A DNA stretch of 6,816 bases. Source: an uncultured Acholeplasma sp. Lineage in GTDB: Bacteria; Bacillota_I; Bacilli_A; Acholeplasmatales; Acholeplasmataceae. The notes under the pieces were generated by a model. It worked only from the letters and a program-made list of their open reading frames with translations. It had not been told where the DNA came from and ran no database searches. This document shows positions 6,803-6,816 of the stretch, piece after piece. The stretch lies in NCBI GenBank assembly GCA_937934685.1, contig CALGYU010000013.1, positions 1-6,816 on the forward strand, given 5' to 3'. The position numbers and the translations under genes are program-made. Every line of letters starts with the position of its first letter. Position 1 is the stretch's first letter.

Positions 6803-6816
6803 ATAAAACGTTTTCA
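6803..6816 (-). promoter_or_regulatory. cre-like site upstream of adhE, at the window edge
   Basis: The plus strand reads ATAAAACGTTTTCA, matching 12 of 14 positions of TGNAARCGNWWWCA, including the central CG; the two mismatches are the first two bases. It lies about 88 bp before the adhE start codon and, if the weak promoter boxes are right, upstream of the -35 box. It abuts the window edge, so its flank cannot be judged. adhE genes are known CcpA targets in some Firmicutes; control here is inferred. Confidence 0.4.

Noticed and set aside
1..6816. Mobile element, CRISPR array or defence system
   Set aside because: No transposase, terminal repeats, repeated spacers, nuclease genes or compositional break are seen; all genes are metabolic or housekeeping apart from the lyase.

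Overview
The window is AT-rich, low-GC Gram-positive DNA. Every gene I can support lies on the minus strand. All five complete reading frames and the partial one end in TAA or TAG (or run off the edge), use TGG for tryptophan, and have no in-frame TGA. Ribosome binding sites are strong GGAGG types, promoters are sigma-A-like, and there is a lipoprotein signal. Together with fermentative AdhE, lipoate salvage and a bL32 that has lost most of its zinc cysteines, this suggests a wall-less or near-wall-less Firmicute with the standard genetic code, such as Acholeplasma or its Izemoplasma-type relatives. That placement is inference; a Bacilli or Erysipelotrichia relative is not excluded.

Layout, read in the direction of transcription from right to left. 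(1) 6816-4139: a cre-like site at the window edge, then adhE, the bifunctional acetyl-CoA to ethanol enzyme. (2) 4138-2674: a short gap with a -10-like box, then lplA (lipoate-protein ligase) and gcvH (a lipoyl-carrier H protein), separated by 1 nt and closed by a 13-bp hairpin terminator. (3) 2644-1913: a promoter with perfect consensus boxes, a YceD/DUF177 protein and rpmF (ribosomal protein bL32), closed by a GCGC hairpin terminator. (4) 1909-1: a 17-bp perfect palindrome, a good sigma-A promoter, a 13/14 cre match over the predicted start of transcription, and a large secreted lipoprotein with a family 1 pectate lyase domain, cut by the left edge.

How they work together: the lyase would cleave polygalacturonate at the cell surface, and AdhE would reoxidise NADH at the end of sugar fermentation. 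Both carry cre-like sites, which fits control by carbon supply through CcpA. LplA would attach salvaged lipoate to GcvH. DUF177-rpmF is a standard housekeeping pair. I see no phage, IS element, CRISPR array, tRNA or rRNA. The most unusual part is the regulated pectate lyase with its palindromic operator candidate, followed by the lone lplA-gcvH pair.
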